Below, piece by piece: positions 43,017-51,866 of a stretch of 64,000 nt of DNA. Origin of the DNA: JAKLIX01 sp964605655 (lineage in GTDB: Bacteria; Bacteroidota; Bacteroidia; Bacteroidales; CAIXZF01); assembly GCA_964605655.1 (NCBI GenBank), contig CAZSDK010000001.1, forward strand, positions 186,001-250,000, read 5' to 3'. The position numbers and the translations under genes are program-made. The notes beneath the pieces are model-generated. The model was not told the DNA's origin. It was given only the letters and a program-made list of their open reading frames with translations, and did no database searches. Position 1 is the stretch's first letter; each line of letters begins with the position of its first letter.

Positions 43017-46000
43017 TAACAGACCGACGATCACAGCATTGGAAAATCCTTCCTTACCAGGCCATCATTCTGTTGTTCCTGGTATTGCCTGCTTCCCTGA
43101 CTGCCCAGCGAACGAACAGGGAGAAAGGTTCTCCCTTTGTCAGGCATTATTCATCTCGTGATTATGCTGCTCATACACAGAATTTCTGTTGTCTTCAGGA
43201 CCACAGGGGTTTGATGTATTTTGGAAATTTTGCAGGCATACTGGAATACGACGGTGTAAGCTGGAGGCTGATCCAGACCCGTAACCAGACCAGGGTCACC
43301 GCCATGGCCCTGGATGCTTCAGGAAAACTGTTTGCAGGGGCCTTTAATGAAGCCGGGTACCTCTCGACAGGTGTTCACGGAACCCTTCACTATTACAGTC
43401 TTACAGAATCCTTACCCGACAAAGACCAGGTATTTGGTGAGGTATTGCAATGCCTGATAGCCGGCGGGAAAGTTCATTTTATCACCTCCAGGGGAATCTT
43501 GTTACTGGAAGAAGGGAAACTGAAAAGCATTCCTGCTCCCGAACCAGTGCTTGCTGCCTGCGAATGTGCCGGAAAGATTTATGTCCAGTTGAGAAACCAG
43601 GGTCTTACTCAGTTTCATGATCTTCAGTATAAAAAAATCCCTGGCGGAGAAGCCGTCACATCGGCCATGGAGATACAAGGGATGGTCGCCCTGGGCAACA
43701 ATGTGCTGCTGACTACCGACAACCAGGGTATTTTCAATCTGTCACCGCAAGGGATCGTTCCCTGGAAAACGGAGGCTGACCGGTGGTTCCTTGAAGCAAA
43801 GATCAGCTGTATCGCATTATCAGGACCAGACCAGATAGCCGTGGGCACACAACGCAGAGGAATCCTCATCCTGAACGCTTCAGGGAACCTGATTCTCAGC
43901 ATCAACAAGGCTTCCGGACTCGGGAATGATTACATCACCTCCCTCTTCCTTGACAAAGATCAGAGTCTCTGGGCGAGCATGAATGATGGCCTGTCCCATA
44001 TCGGGTTCCCTTCACCCTTCACCTATTTCCCGGGGTCTTCCGGACTGGAAGGCGGCGTGTTGTCGATGACCCGCCATGAAGGGAAGCTGATGGTGGCCAC
44101 CTACCAGGGCTTATTCCGTTATCAGCCGGAAACTTCCGACTTTTACAAGATTCCCGGGATCTATACCGCCTGCTGGTCCGTGGTATCTGCCCACGGATCC
44201 CTGCTTGCAGCTACGAGCCAGGGGCTTTATCAGATTAGGAATGACCAGTGTTCCCCTCTTACCGAGGCCTTCTCACTGGGCATCGTACAGAGCTTGCGGG
44301 ATCCCTTCCTTTTCTTCATAGGCCAGACAGACGGTTTGCTGAAAATACGGCTTGAGAATGGCCGGGTCATCTCTCAGGAGAAAGTCCCCGGTATTATACA
44401 TGAGATCCGACAGATGGCTGAAGATGAGTCAGGAAGGCTGTGGGTGCCGGGATCCCGATCAGGGTTGTTACGTATTGATTATGAACATAATAACCGCATC
44501 ATAACCTTTGATACGGCCCAGGGCCTGGTAGTATCCGGCGGCATTCGCCTGAACCGTGTGGCCGGCCGGCTGGTAGCTGCCACTCCTGCAGGGGTGTTTA
44601 CCTACAATGCTAACAAGTCGGTTTTTGAACCCGGTTTGCCCTTACCTGCTGACACTCTCATTACAAAAGCCTGGTACGACCTGGTGATGGAGGATAAGGC
44701 CAGACAACTCTGGACAACAGGTGGGGATGAAAAGAGAGCTGCCCTTGGTCTGCCTTCCAGCAACAAACGTTATGCATCACTGACCAGCGATCTTCAGCCG
44801 ATATCGGATGTCACGATCACGGTCTTATTTCCCGAAGACGACGGGATTGCGTGGTTCGGAGGACCTGAAGGACTGATTCAGTATGATCCTTCGGTAAAAG
44901 TGAATCGTCAGAGGGTCTTTTTACCTCTTATAAGAAAGGTGGTAGTGAACAATGACTCACTGCTCTTCTCCGGGAGTTTCCCGGGCATTGACAAGGAAGG
45001 AGTGCCTATACAGCCTGACAGCCTGAAACCCGTCCTGGGGCACCAGGATAATACCCTGTTGTTTGATTTTGCTGCTCCCTTATTCGATATCAAGGGAGAA
45101 ACAAGATACCAGTATATGCTGGAGGGATTTGACAAGATCTGGTCTGACTGGACCACCATCACTCAAAAAGAATACACCAACCTTCCCAAAGGCAGCTATG
45201 TATTTAAAGTCAGGGCAAGGGATATATACGGCGTTGTGAGCAAAGAATGTTCTTATGCCTTCAGGATACGGACTCCCTGGTATGCCACTGTGGTGGCTTA
45301 TGTCATCTATGTTTTGCTGGCCCTGGGGATCATCTTCCTGATCATCAGGATGCGTTCGCGGCAGTTAATGAAAGAAAAGAAAGCCCTGGAGAACCTGATC
45401 CAGGAAAGGACCCTTGAAGTGGTTCAGAAAAAAGAGGAGATAGAGGAACAAAGCCTGGAGCTGGCCCACAAGAATGAGGAGCTGGAGCGTATCAACACCG
45501 TGGTGAAGTCGATCAATGCCCAGATCCATTTCACCCATCTGCTGCAGTCTATTCTTGAAAAACTGATGGTGATCAAGGGCGTGGAGAAAGCCACCGCCAT
45601 CGTCCATGACAAGGCGAGCAACCAGTTCCGGATCAAAGCCGGCATTGGTTGGGATATCCGTCAGGCTGAGTCGGAGAGCTATTCACTGGACCAGCTGGAA
45701 CGACCCTTAATCCATGGTTCCGATGAGGTCTCCGAGGATATTTTCCTGAAAACCGGGGAGTTCTCCACTTCTGCGATGCCGGATGCCTTTAGAAATGCTG
45801 TTTCCATGCTGATCGTGATCATTCGGCTCGACGACAAAGTGGAAGGTTTCCTTACCCTTGAAAATACCAGTAAGAAAGAAGCCTACGACCAGAAAGACAT
45901 CAGCTTCCTGTCGAACTTACGGCAGCATATCATCTCAGCATTCATCAAGACCGGCCTGCTGGAAGATCTCCAGAAAACCCTGGACGAGTTGAAAGACACA

Positions 46001-46804
46001 CAGGACCAGCTGGTTCAGTCGGAAAAGCTCGCTTCCCTGGGTCAACTCACCGCCGGCATCGCCCATGAGATTCAAAATCCACTGAACTTTGTCAATAATT
46101 TCGCTACCCTTTCAGCCGACCTGGTGACCGAGATGAAGGAGAACCTTGACAAGCTGAAAGAAACGGTTGATGAAGACACCCGCCTCGATATGGAAGACAT
46201 CCTCAATATGATCGACTCCAACGTAAAGAAAATCCATGAGCATGGAAAGAGGGCAGAAAGCATCGTCAAAGGGATGCTCCAGCATTCACGCGGAAGAACC
46301 GGGGAGTTCGAACTCACGGACATCAACAATATGGTGAGCGAATATGTGAACCTGGCCTATCATGGCATGCGTGCCAAGGATAAGAGCTTTAACACGGCCA
46401 TCAAGACCGAGCTGGACCCTGAAGTCGGAAAGATCAATGTCGTGCCCCAGGACCTGAGCAGGGTGATCCTGAATATCGTGAACAACAGCTGTTATGCGGT
46501 AGACCAGAAGGCGAAATCCCTGGGCAGTTCTTTCCGGCCTGAGATCACCGTGACCACAAAAAAAGCCGGGAAATTCATCGAGATCACCATACGGGACAAC
46601 GGTACCGGTATCCCCGCCTCTGTTCTCGACAAGATCTTCAACCCCTTCTTCACCACCAAACCCACGGGTAAAGGAACGGGTTTGGGTTTGTCCATGAGTT
46701 TTGACATCATCAAACAGATCCATAAAGGAAAACTCGAGGTGAAGACCGAAGAAGGACAATACACCGAGTTCATCATCAGCATCCCAGAAAACATTCAAAA
46801 ATGA
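43013..46804 (+). CDS. Sensor histidine kinase with periplasmic two-component-regulator propeller and GAF domain
   Basis: 1263 residues from ATG 43013; the longer frame from 42896 overlaps the preceding gene. A signal peptide (to about 31) precedes a large periplasmic propeller of Reg_prop-type repeats to about residue 660 and a Y_Y_Y domain (about 670-745; FEYMLEGFDKIWSDW-like). The TM helix is at about 758-780. A coiled coil and GAF domain follow (about 790-985), then HisKA with His1018 (AGIAHEIQNPLNF) and HATPase with NNSCYAV, DNGTGIP and GTGLGLSM. There is no receiver or HTH domain, unlike the common hybrid AraC-type systems, so its output partner must be encoded elsewhere. It is coupled by ATGA overlaps both to the NTT-like gene before it and to the small outer-membrane gene after it. 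Confidence 0.87.
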   Translation: MITDRRSQHWKILPYQAIILLFLVLPASLTAQRTNREKGSPFVRHYSSRDYAAHTQNFCCLQDHRGLMYFGNFAGILEYDGVSWRLIQTRNQTRVTAMALDASGKLFAGAFNEAGYLSTGVHGTLHYYSLTESLPDKDQVFGEVLQCLIAGGKVHFITSRGILLLEEGKLKSIPAPEPVLAACECAGKIYVQLRNQGLTQFHDLQYKKIPGGEAVTSAMEIQGMVALGNNVLLTTDNQGIFNLSPQGIVPWKTEADRWFLEAKISCIALSGPDQIAVGTQRRGILILNASGNLILSINKASGLGNDYITSLFLDKDQSLWASMNDGLSHIGFPSPFTYFPGSSGLEGGVLSMTRHEGKLMVATYQGLFRYQPETSDFYKIPGIYTACWSVVSAHGSLLAATSQGLYQIRNDQCSPLTEAFSLGIVQSLRDPFLFFIGQTDGLLKIRLENGRVISQEKVPGIIHEIRQMAEDESGRLWVPGSRSGLLRIDYEHNNRIITFDTAQGLVVSGGIRLNRVAGRLVAATPAGVFTYNANKSVFEPGLPLPADTLITKAWYDLVMEDKARQLWTTGGDEKRAALGLPSSNKRYASLTSDLQPISDVTITVLFPEDDGIAWFGGPEGLIQYDPSVKVNRQRVFLPLIRKVVVNNDSLLFSGSFPGIDKEGVPIQPDSLKPVLGHQDNTLLFDFAAPLFDIKGETRYQYMLEGFDKIWSDWTTITQKEYTNLPKGSYVFKVRARDIYGVVSKECSYAFRIRTPWYATVVAYVIYVLLALGIIFLIIRMRSRQLMKEKKALENLIQERTLEVVQKKEEIEEQSLELAHKNEELERINTVVKSINAQIHFTHLLQSILEKLMVIKGVEKATAIVHDKASNQFRIKAGIGWDIRQAESESYSLDQLERPLIHGSDEVSEDIFLKTGEFSTSAMPDAFRNAVSMLIVIIRLDDKVEGFLTLENTSKKEAYDQKDISFLSNLRQHIISAFIKTGLLEDLQKTLDELKDTQDQLVQSEKLASLGQLTAGIAHEIQNPLNFVNNFATLSADLVTEMKENLDKLKETVDEDTRLDMEDILNMIDSNVKKIHEHGKRAESIVKGMLQHSRGRTGEFELTDINNMVSEYVNLAYHGMRAKDKSFNTAIKTELDPEVGKINVVPQDLSRVILNIVNNSCYAVDQKAKSLGSSFRPEITVTTKKAGKFIEITIRDNGTGIPASVLDKIFNPFFTTKPTGKGTGLGLSMSFDIIKQIHKGKLEVKTEEGQYTEFIISIPENIQK

Positions 46805-47454
46805 ACCAAAACCACCCCTACTCGATGACATTTATGCTTTTACAACCTCCTTTCCTGAACCTCCGGATACTATTTATTTTATTTATTATCGTTTCCTTCC
46901 AGGTCCCGGTAATCCTGTCAGCACAGAACGGATGGAAAATGGACCATTACAGCTACCTGAACTGCGGGCTGCGACAGTCGATCACCATGACCGGCCGGCA
47001 TGCCCTTACTGACAAGATGGGCCTGATCAGCTCGGCCACCCTGAAGAACAACCTGGGCGGTGGGACGGTGGGACTGGATTACAACCTGAAGCCCTGGCTC
47101 AACCTGGGCATCCTGACCGGCTGGGATATCCCGCTCAGCTCGGTGGTGCTGATCACCTCCGTGGGAATAAAAGCCGGAAAAACACAGTTTACGAGTGCCT
47201 ACCTTCGCATCGGTGAAGTGCTTGACTTGTACGAGCTTGCCTGGTGGTACCAGGGCAGGGACTGGAAGGCAGGGGCCATTGCAAGGAATTATTTTGGAGT
47301 GGGGCCCAGGGTAGACCTCAGGATACCGAAGACACCTGTGTACCTTTGGTCTGCCGGGCTCTATGAATGGAAAAAAGAAACCTACGGGCTGATGTTGGGA
47401 TTTACCATGTCATTTGCCGATGAAAGAAAAACAGAAACGAAACAGGAATATTAG
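46801..47454 (+). CDS. Small outer-membrane-like protein
   Basis: 217 residues. An unusually long N-terminal segment precedes a hydrophobic signal core (LRILFILFIIVSFQVPVIL) with a cleavage-like LSAQ at about residue 42. The remainder alternates polar and aromatic residues as in a small beta-barrel of eight or so strands. The family is not recognised. The ATG overlaps the kinase stop (ATGA), so translation is coupled; an internal ATG nearer the signal core is a possible alternative. The KAS III gene follows after 6 bases. Confidence 0.6.
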   Translation: MNQNHPYSMTFMLLQPPFLNLRILFILFIIVSFQVPVILSAQNGWKMDHYSYLNCGLRQSITMTGRHALTDKMGLISSATLKNNLGGGTVGLDYNLKPWLNLGILTGWDIPLSSVVLITSVGIKAGKTQFTSAYLRIGEVLDLYELAWWYQGRDWKAGAIARNYFGVGPRVDLRIPKTPVYLWSAGLYEWKKETYGLMLGFTMSFADERKTETKQEY

Positions 47455-47460
47455 AACACT

Positions 47461-48666
47461 ATGGAAACGAAACTTAGAAGGGCCGGGCTGGTCAGCCTGG
47501 GTGCCTACCTCCCTGCCAAACCCATTCCAACACACAAAAAGATTGGTTTTATTGAATTCCTGAGAAAAGAGACCCTGCTCCCGGAGGAATACATACGGAT
47601 GATGGAGCAAAGCGGGAACCTGCCAGGCTTCATCGAAACCAATGAGGAAGGATGGAAAAACCAGCCCTGGTTTGAGGCCTGGCTGGAGAGGCTGCCGGAA
47701 AAGAAAAAGAATGATCCTTTCCAGGGTACCCGTGAACGCAGACGTGTTCCCCTGGATCCTCATTCGGTGAAACACTCGGTAATCCCACATCCCATGTTGC
47801 CTTCCGATGCCGAGACCCTGGCAGGAGCGCTGGCCCTGTTTCATTCAGGCATCCCAAAAGATGATATCGACCTGGTCATGGTCCATTCACAGGTACAAGA
47901 CCATAGCCTTCCCTCCAATGCTTCCCTGGTCCAGCACAAATTGCAGCTCAAACATGCCGGTGCCTATGCCGTAGACACCTGTTGTTCGTCCTTTGTCACT
48001 ATGGTGGAACTGGCCTGCAGCCTCGTCCAATCCGGGATCAAGAATAACGTGCTGATTATCAACAGCATTCTTGATTCCATGATCAATGATAAATCCGATT
48101 ATTATAGTGTCAATACCGGCGATGCGGCTACAGCGGCGGTCATTACGGCCGTCGGGGACGGAAACGGATATGTCTGTTCTCATTCCACCAGCGATGGCAG
48201 CAGACAGGATGCGATCATCTTTCAAAGGCGCTCCCCCCATCTGTTTATGAGCACGGCAGCTACCTCTGATCACAGTCAGGACTTTGTAACGTTTTATAAT
48301 ATGGAAGCAGTGAAAGAGGTTGGGTTTCATGCACAGGAGGACATTAAGTTTGTGGTTAGCAAAGTATTAGAGAAATCAGGCCTGAATATTAAAGATGTGT
48401 ACCTCTTTGTCACTCACCAGCCTGTGGCATGGGCTGCCCATGCCTGGAAAGATGCCATCGGCGTTCCCGACTCCCGGTTTTATGAGTCTTTTGAAAGATA
48501 TGGCAATATAGCCACAGCCAGTGTTCCGACCAATCTTACAGAAGCAGTTGAAAAAGGGATGGTAAAAGCAGGTGACCTGGTCCTCCTTGCCTCTTCGGGT
48601 GCAGGAGAAAATCATATTGCCCTTCTGTTTACTGCCAGTCAGGCGTTGATCGATAATGTATGCTGA
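47461..48666 (+). CDS. KAS III-type condensing enzyme (FabH-like)
   Basis: A 401-residue thiolase-fold enzyme of the 3-oxoacyl-ACP synthase III family. The catalytic triad can be placed as Cys175 (DTCCSSF), His319 (VTHQPV) and Asn349 (RYGNIATASVP). It is longer than ordinary FabH (about 320-350) because of an about 45-residue insertion near residues 40-85 before the FQGTRERRR segment. That insertion and the non-standard Cys-Cys at the active site suggest a specialised substrate instead of the housekeeping acetyl-CoA reaction. It is followed 14 bases later by an SDR reductase, so the pair could make a beta-hydroxy acyl chain. It is not an HMG-CoA synthase by motif, although mevalonate genes follow. 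Confidence 0.8.
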   Translation: METKLRRAGLVSLGAYLPAKPIPTHKKIGFIEFLRKETLLPEEYIRMMEQSGNLPGFIETNEEGWKNQPWFEAWLERLPEKKKNDPFQGTRERRRVPLDPHSVKHSVIPHPMLPSDAETLAGALALFHSGIPKDDIDLVMVHSQVQDHSLPSNASLVQHKLQLKHAGAYAVDTCCSSFVTMVELACSLVQSGIKNNVLIINSILDSMINDKSDYYSVNTGDAATAAVITAVGDGNGYVCSHSTSDGSRQDAIIFQRRSPHLFMSTAATSDHSQDFVTFYNMEAVKEVGFHAQEDIKFVVSKVLEKSGLNIKDVYLFVTHQPVAWAAHAWKDAIGVPDSRFYESFERYGNIATASVPTNLTEAVEKGMVKAGDLVLLASSGAGENHIALLFTASQALIDNVC

Positions 48667-48680
48667 AACAAAGAGGGAAG

Positions 48681-49466
48681 ATGGAAGAAAAACGATTCCA
48701 GGGAAAGACGGTATTGGTCACCGGAAGTTCCGGAGGCATTGGCCGGGCTACGGCCCTCGGGTTTGCGTCTGAGGGAGCAGCCCTGGTTCTGACCTGTAAC
48801 CACAACAGGAATAAAGGAGAAGAGACCTTACAGATGGTCAGGGAGCTGGGGGTACCCGCCTGGCTTCACCAGGCCGACCTAAGTGATGCCAGGGAAGCCG
48901 GGTCCTTGGTTAGCGAGGTTCTTCAGCAGACAACCGCCATCGACATCCTGATCAATAATGCCGGTACTTCAGGTTTTATGGGAACGGTATGGGACACTCC
49001 GGTGGAAGAATGGGACCGTCTGATCCGGACCAACCTCTACGGAGCCTTTTACCTCTCACGGCTGTTGGTGCCTGGCATGATACAGAAACGATGGGGAAGG
49101 GTGATCAACATCAGTTCCATAGGTTACCGAAGGGTTTTGCCTAACATGGCTTCATACCTGGTGAGCAAATCGGCCCTGAACAGCTTTACCAAAGCCCTTT
49201 CGAAGGAGGCGGGCCCTTTTGGTATTACCGTCAATGCCATTGCCCCTGGACAGGTGAGTACCGAAAGAATCTTAAAAGAAAGACTCCCGGGTTTAGCACG
49301 TGAGTTGGGAATGTCGGAAGAAGCCATTCAGCAGGACATGCTGAAAGACACCGATACCCGGAGGTTCTCCACCGTGGAGGATGTGGCGGAGCTGGCCTTG
49401 TTTCTTGCTTCTGATAAAGCGTCCAACATCACCGGGTCGGTCATCGACCTTTCCGGTGGCTTGTAA
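48681..49466 (+). CDS. SDR family oxidoreductase, FabG-like
   Basis: A 261-residue NAD(P)H-dependent short-chain reductase. The N-terminal TGSSGGIG cofactor motif, NNAG, and the catalytic Ser-Tyr-Lys set are all present (INISSIGY and SYLVSKSALN). FabG-type enzymes reduce 3-oxoacyl thioesters; here the likely substrate is the product of the adjacent KAS III. The start is ATG 48681, preceded by an AAGAGGGAAG purine-rich site; an ATG at 48660 overlaps the upstream stop and lacks such a site. It ends the long co-directional run before a separate mevalonate promoter. Confidence 0.88.
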   Translation: MEEKRFQGKTVLVTGSSGGIGRATALGFASEGAALVLTCNHNRNKGEETLQMVRELGVPAWLHQADLSDAREAGSLVSEVLQQTTAIDILINNAGTSGFMGTVWDTPVEEWDRLIRTNLYGAFYLSRLLVPGMIQKRWGRVINISSIGYRRVLPNMASYLVSKSALNSFTKALSKEAGPFGITVNAIAPGQVSTERILKERLPGLARELGMSEEAIQQDMLKDTDTRRFSTVEDVAELALFLASDKASNITGSVIDLSGGL

Positions 49467-49470
49467 AGAG

Positions 49471-49498
49471 GGCTGAAAGAAAAATAAGTGTACCTTTG
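49471..49498 (+). promoter_or_regulatory. Bacteroidota promoter for the mevalonate operon
   Basis: TTG at 49471-49473 and TACCTTTG at 49491-49498 are 17 bases apart, a good -33/-7 pair, 60 bases before the TTG start of fni. Confidence 0.6.
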
Positions 49499-49558
49499 AA
49501 AGGCAGATAAGGCTGTTCAATGAACAGAACACCTATCCTGGATTAATGCTACACTCCG

Positions 49559-50548
49559 TTGGAAGCTAGAAAAAGTGATCATATAGATTTGGCATTCATT
49601 TCGCAGGTCGGGAGCGATCTGGCAGATCCCCGGTTTTACTATGAGCCCGTGACAGGCTGCATGGAACAGAACGAATGGGGCCCGGTTCCTTTCTTAGGGA
49701 AGAACTTAAAGGTTCCCTTATGGGTTTCCAGCATGACCGGCGGCACTAGCATGGCAAGGACCATCAATACCAACCTGGCCAGGGCGTGCAGGGAGTTTGG
49801 CATGGGCATGGGACTGGGTTCCTGCCGTATCTTGCTGGAGGACCCCAAATACCTGCCAGACTTCGACATGAGGGCTGTCATCGGAGAGGACATGCCATTG
49901 TTTGCCAACATTGGTATTGCACAGCTGGAACACATGGTCAGGGATAAGGAGACCGAACGTCTTGTTGGCCTGGTTGAACTGCTTTATGCCGACGGACTGA
50001 TCATCCATGTGAACCCTTTGCAGGAGTTTTTACAGGAAGAAGGAGACCGGCTGCAACGTCCGCCGGTGGAAACCATTCAAGCCTTCCTTGAAATATCGGA
50101 CTTAAAGGTCATCGTAAAAGAGGTGGGACAAGGCATGGGACCCGCCAGTATACAGGCTTTATTACGTCTTCCTCTGGAAGCATTCGAGCTGGCCGCCCTG
50201 GGTGGGACCAATTTCTCGAAGATAGAGCTGGCCAGGAGGGAAGCCGGACCAAGGGAAGGGTATCAGCCTCTGTCATTGGTAGGACATTCTGCCCCCGAGA
50301 TGCTCGAATGGATTAGACAGATCAGTGCCACGGAGCCCGTGGCCGTCAAACAGCTCATCCTCTCCGGTGGTGTCAGGAACTTTCTCGACGGGTATTATCT
50401 TCTGTCAAAAAGCCCTATGCCTTCCGTCTTCGGGATGGCCTCTGCCTTTCTTAAACATGCCAGGTCGGAGTATCAGGAACTGAAAGATTTTATCGAAAAA
50501 CAAATCCAGGGGCTGCTGTTTGCCAGGGCATTCCTGAAACCCAGGTAA
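49559..50548 (+). CDS. fni: Type 2 isopentenyl-diphosphate delta-isomerase
   Basis: An FMN- and NADPH-dependent cytoplasmic enzyme interconverting IPP and DMAPP, the last step that makes both isoprenoid precursors. 329 residues. Motifs seen: RKSDHIDLA near the start, SSMTGGT, HVNPLQE, KEVGQGMG, and the flavin-binding ALGGTNFSKIE. The start is a TTG at 49559, since no ATG occurs in frame nearby and the resulting N-terminus matches the family. It is the first gene of the operon, 4 bases before the HMG-CoA reductase gene. Confidence 0.92.
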   Translation: MEARKSDHIDLAFISQVGSDLADPRFYYEPVTGCMEQNEWGPVPFLGKNLKVPLWVSSMTGGTSMARTINTNLARACREFGMGMGLGSCRILLEDPKYLPDFDMRAVIGEDMPLFANIGIAQLEHMVRDKETERLVGLVELLYADGLIIHVNPLQEFLQEEGDRLQRPPVETIQAFLEISDLKVIVKEVGQGMGPASIQALLRLPLEAFELAALGGTNFSKIELARREAGPREGYQPLSLVGHSAPEMLEWIRQISATEPVAVKQLILSGGVRNFLDGYYLLSKSPMPSVFGMASAFLKHARSEYQELKDFIEKQIQGLLFARAFLKPR

Positions 50549-50552
50549 TTCA

Positions 50553-51866
50553 ATGAAGGGAAGGATCATTAAAGGGTTTTCCAAACTCCAGGAAGAGGAA
50601 AAACGCAGGCTGGTCTCCAACCTTTGCAAGACTCCCGCCGATGCGGCCCTGCTGTTGGAGAGTTTCCTTTTCAAGGATGAGAAGCTCAGGGAACTTTTCA
50701 TGGACATGAGTGAAAACACCGTAAGCAGCCACCATCTTCCCTTTGGCATCGCTCCCAATTTCGTGATCAACGGCGATATCTACCATGTTCCCATGGTGAT
50801 CGAAGAGAGTTCCGTGATAGCAGCGGCAGCTTCCAGTGCCCGTTTCTGGGCAGAAAGAGGTGGTTTCCGGGTCCTGGACCTGAAGGCCATCAAGCTGGGA
50901 CACGTATATTTCAGGTGGTTGAAGGATCCGGCCGTGCTCAAAGAACGGTGGCCTTCCATCAAACCTCTGCTCCTCGATCGCCTGAGGGACTTCACCACCA
51001 ACATGGAACGAAGAGGCGGCGGCATCGCCGACCTGGAACTGCTGGATGACAGTACAGAAATCGAAAAGCTGTTCAGGCTTAAAGCAGAATTCGAGACTGT
51101 CGACTCCATGGGGGCAAATTTCATCAACACCTGCCTGGAAGATCTTTCCCGGGGCCTGACCGAGATCCTCAACCAGGACGCTGACCCCCTGTCAGCACCC
51201 TGCCAGGTCATCATGTCCATTTTAAGTAATTATACCGACCAGTGCACCGTGACAGTCGGAGTGAGCTGTGAAAAGAAAGCCCTCAAAGGGATCACTTCAG
51301 GATTGAGTGTGGATGAGTTCACCGAAAAAGTGTGGATGGCCTATGAGATCGCTTTTCGAGACAGGTACCGGGCTGTCACCCATAACAAAGGGATCATGAA
51401 CGGGGTTGATGCCGTGCTTATCGCAACAGGCAATGATTTCAGGGCTATCGAAGCAGCAGCCCATGCCTATGCCTCCCGGTCAGGGAGGTATCGTGCCCTG
51501 AGCTGGTGTGAAATGGAAGGAGACCAGTTTACCATCAAGTTGCAGATCCCCATGTCAGTAGGGACGGTGGGTGGCATCACCAACCTGCATCCCCTGGCCC
51601 GCATGTCGCTGGAAATCCTGGGTAATCCTTCTGCTCCTGAACTCATGGGTATCATAGCCTCCACCGGGCTGGCCAGCAACTTCGCCGCCATCCAAAGCCT
51701 GGTGACCACAGGCATCCAGAAAGGTCACATGAAGCTGCATCTCACCAACATCCTCAATATCCTTTCCGCTGACCCGCATCAGCGAAAGGAAGCGCTTACC
51801 TATTTCGAAGGCCGGACCGTGAGCTTCGCCGCCGTCAAAGAATTCCTGGATGCTACCTGCCGCTGA
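50553..51866 (+). CDS. mvaA: Hydroxymethylglutaryl-CoA reductase, class II
   Basis: Reduces HMG-CoA to mevalonate. 437 residues, soluble, without the membrane domain of class I enzymes. Active-site blocks: ENTVSSHHLPFGIAPNF, VIEESSVIAAAAS (catalytic Glu), DSMGANFINT, HNKGIMNGVDA (catalytic Lys), TGNDFRA (catalytic Asp) and KGHMKLHLTNI (catalytic His). The 3' end overlaps the GYDIA kinase start by 17 bases, showing coupled translation. No HMG-CoA synthase or thiolase lies in the window; they must be elsewhere. Confidence 0.93.
   Translation: MKGRIIKGFSKLQEEEKRRLVSNLCKTPADAALLLESFLFKDEKLRELFMDMSENTVSSHHLPFGIAPNFVINGDIYHVPMVIEESSVIAAAASSARFWAERGGFRVLDLKAIKLGHVYFRWLKDPAVLKERWPSIKPLLLDRLRDFTTNMERRGGGIADLELLDDSTEIEKLFRLKAEFETVDSMGANFINTCLEDLSRGLTEILNQDADPLSAPCQVIMSILSNYTDQCTVTVGVSCEKKALKGITSGLSVDEFTEKVWMAYEIAFRDRYRAVTHNKGIMNGVDAVLIATGNDFRAIEAAAHAYASRSGRYRALSWCEMEGDQFTIKLQIPMSVGTVGGITNLHPLARMSLEILGNPSAPELMGIIASTGLASNFAAIQSLVTTGIQKGHMKLHLTNILNILSADPHQRKEALTYFEGRTVSFAAVKEFLDATCR

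Noticed and set aside
47461..48666. HMG-CoA synthase for the adjacent mevalonate operon
   Set aside because: Active-site segments fit KAS III (Cys-His-Asn with HQP), not the Glu-Cys-His set of HMG-CoA synthase.
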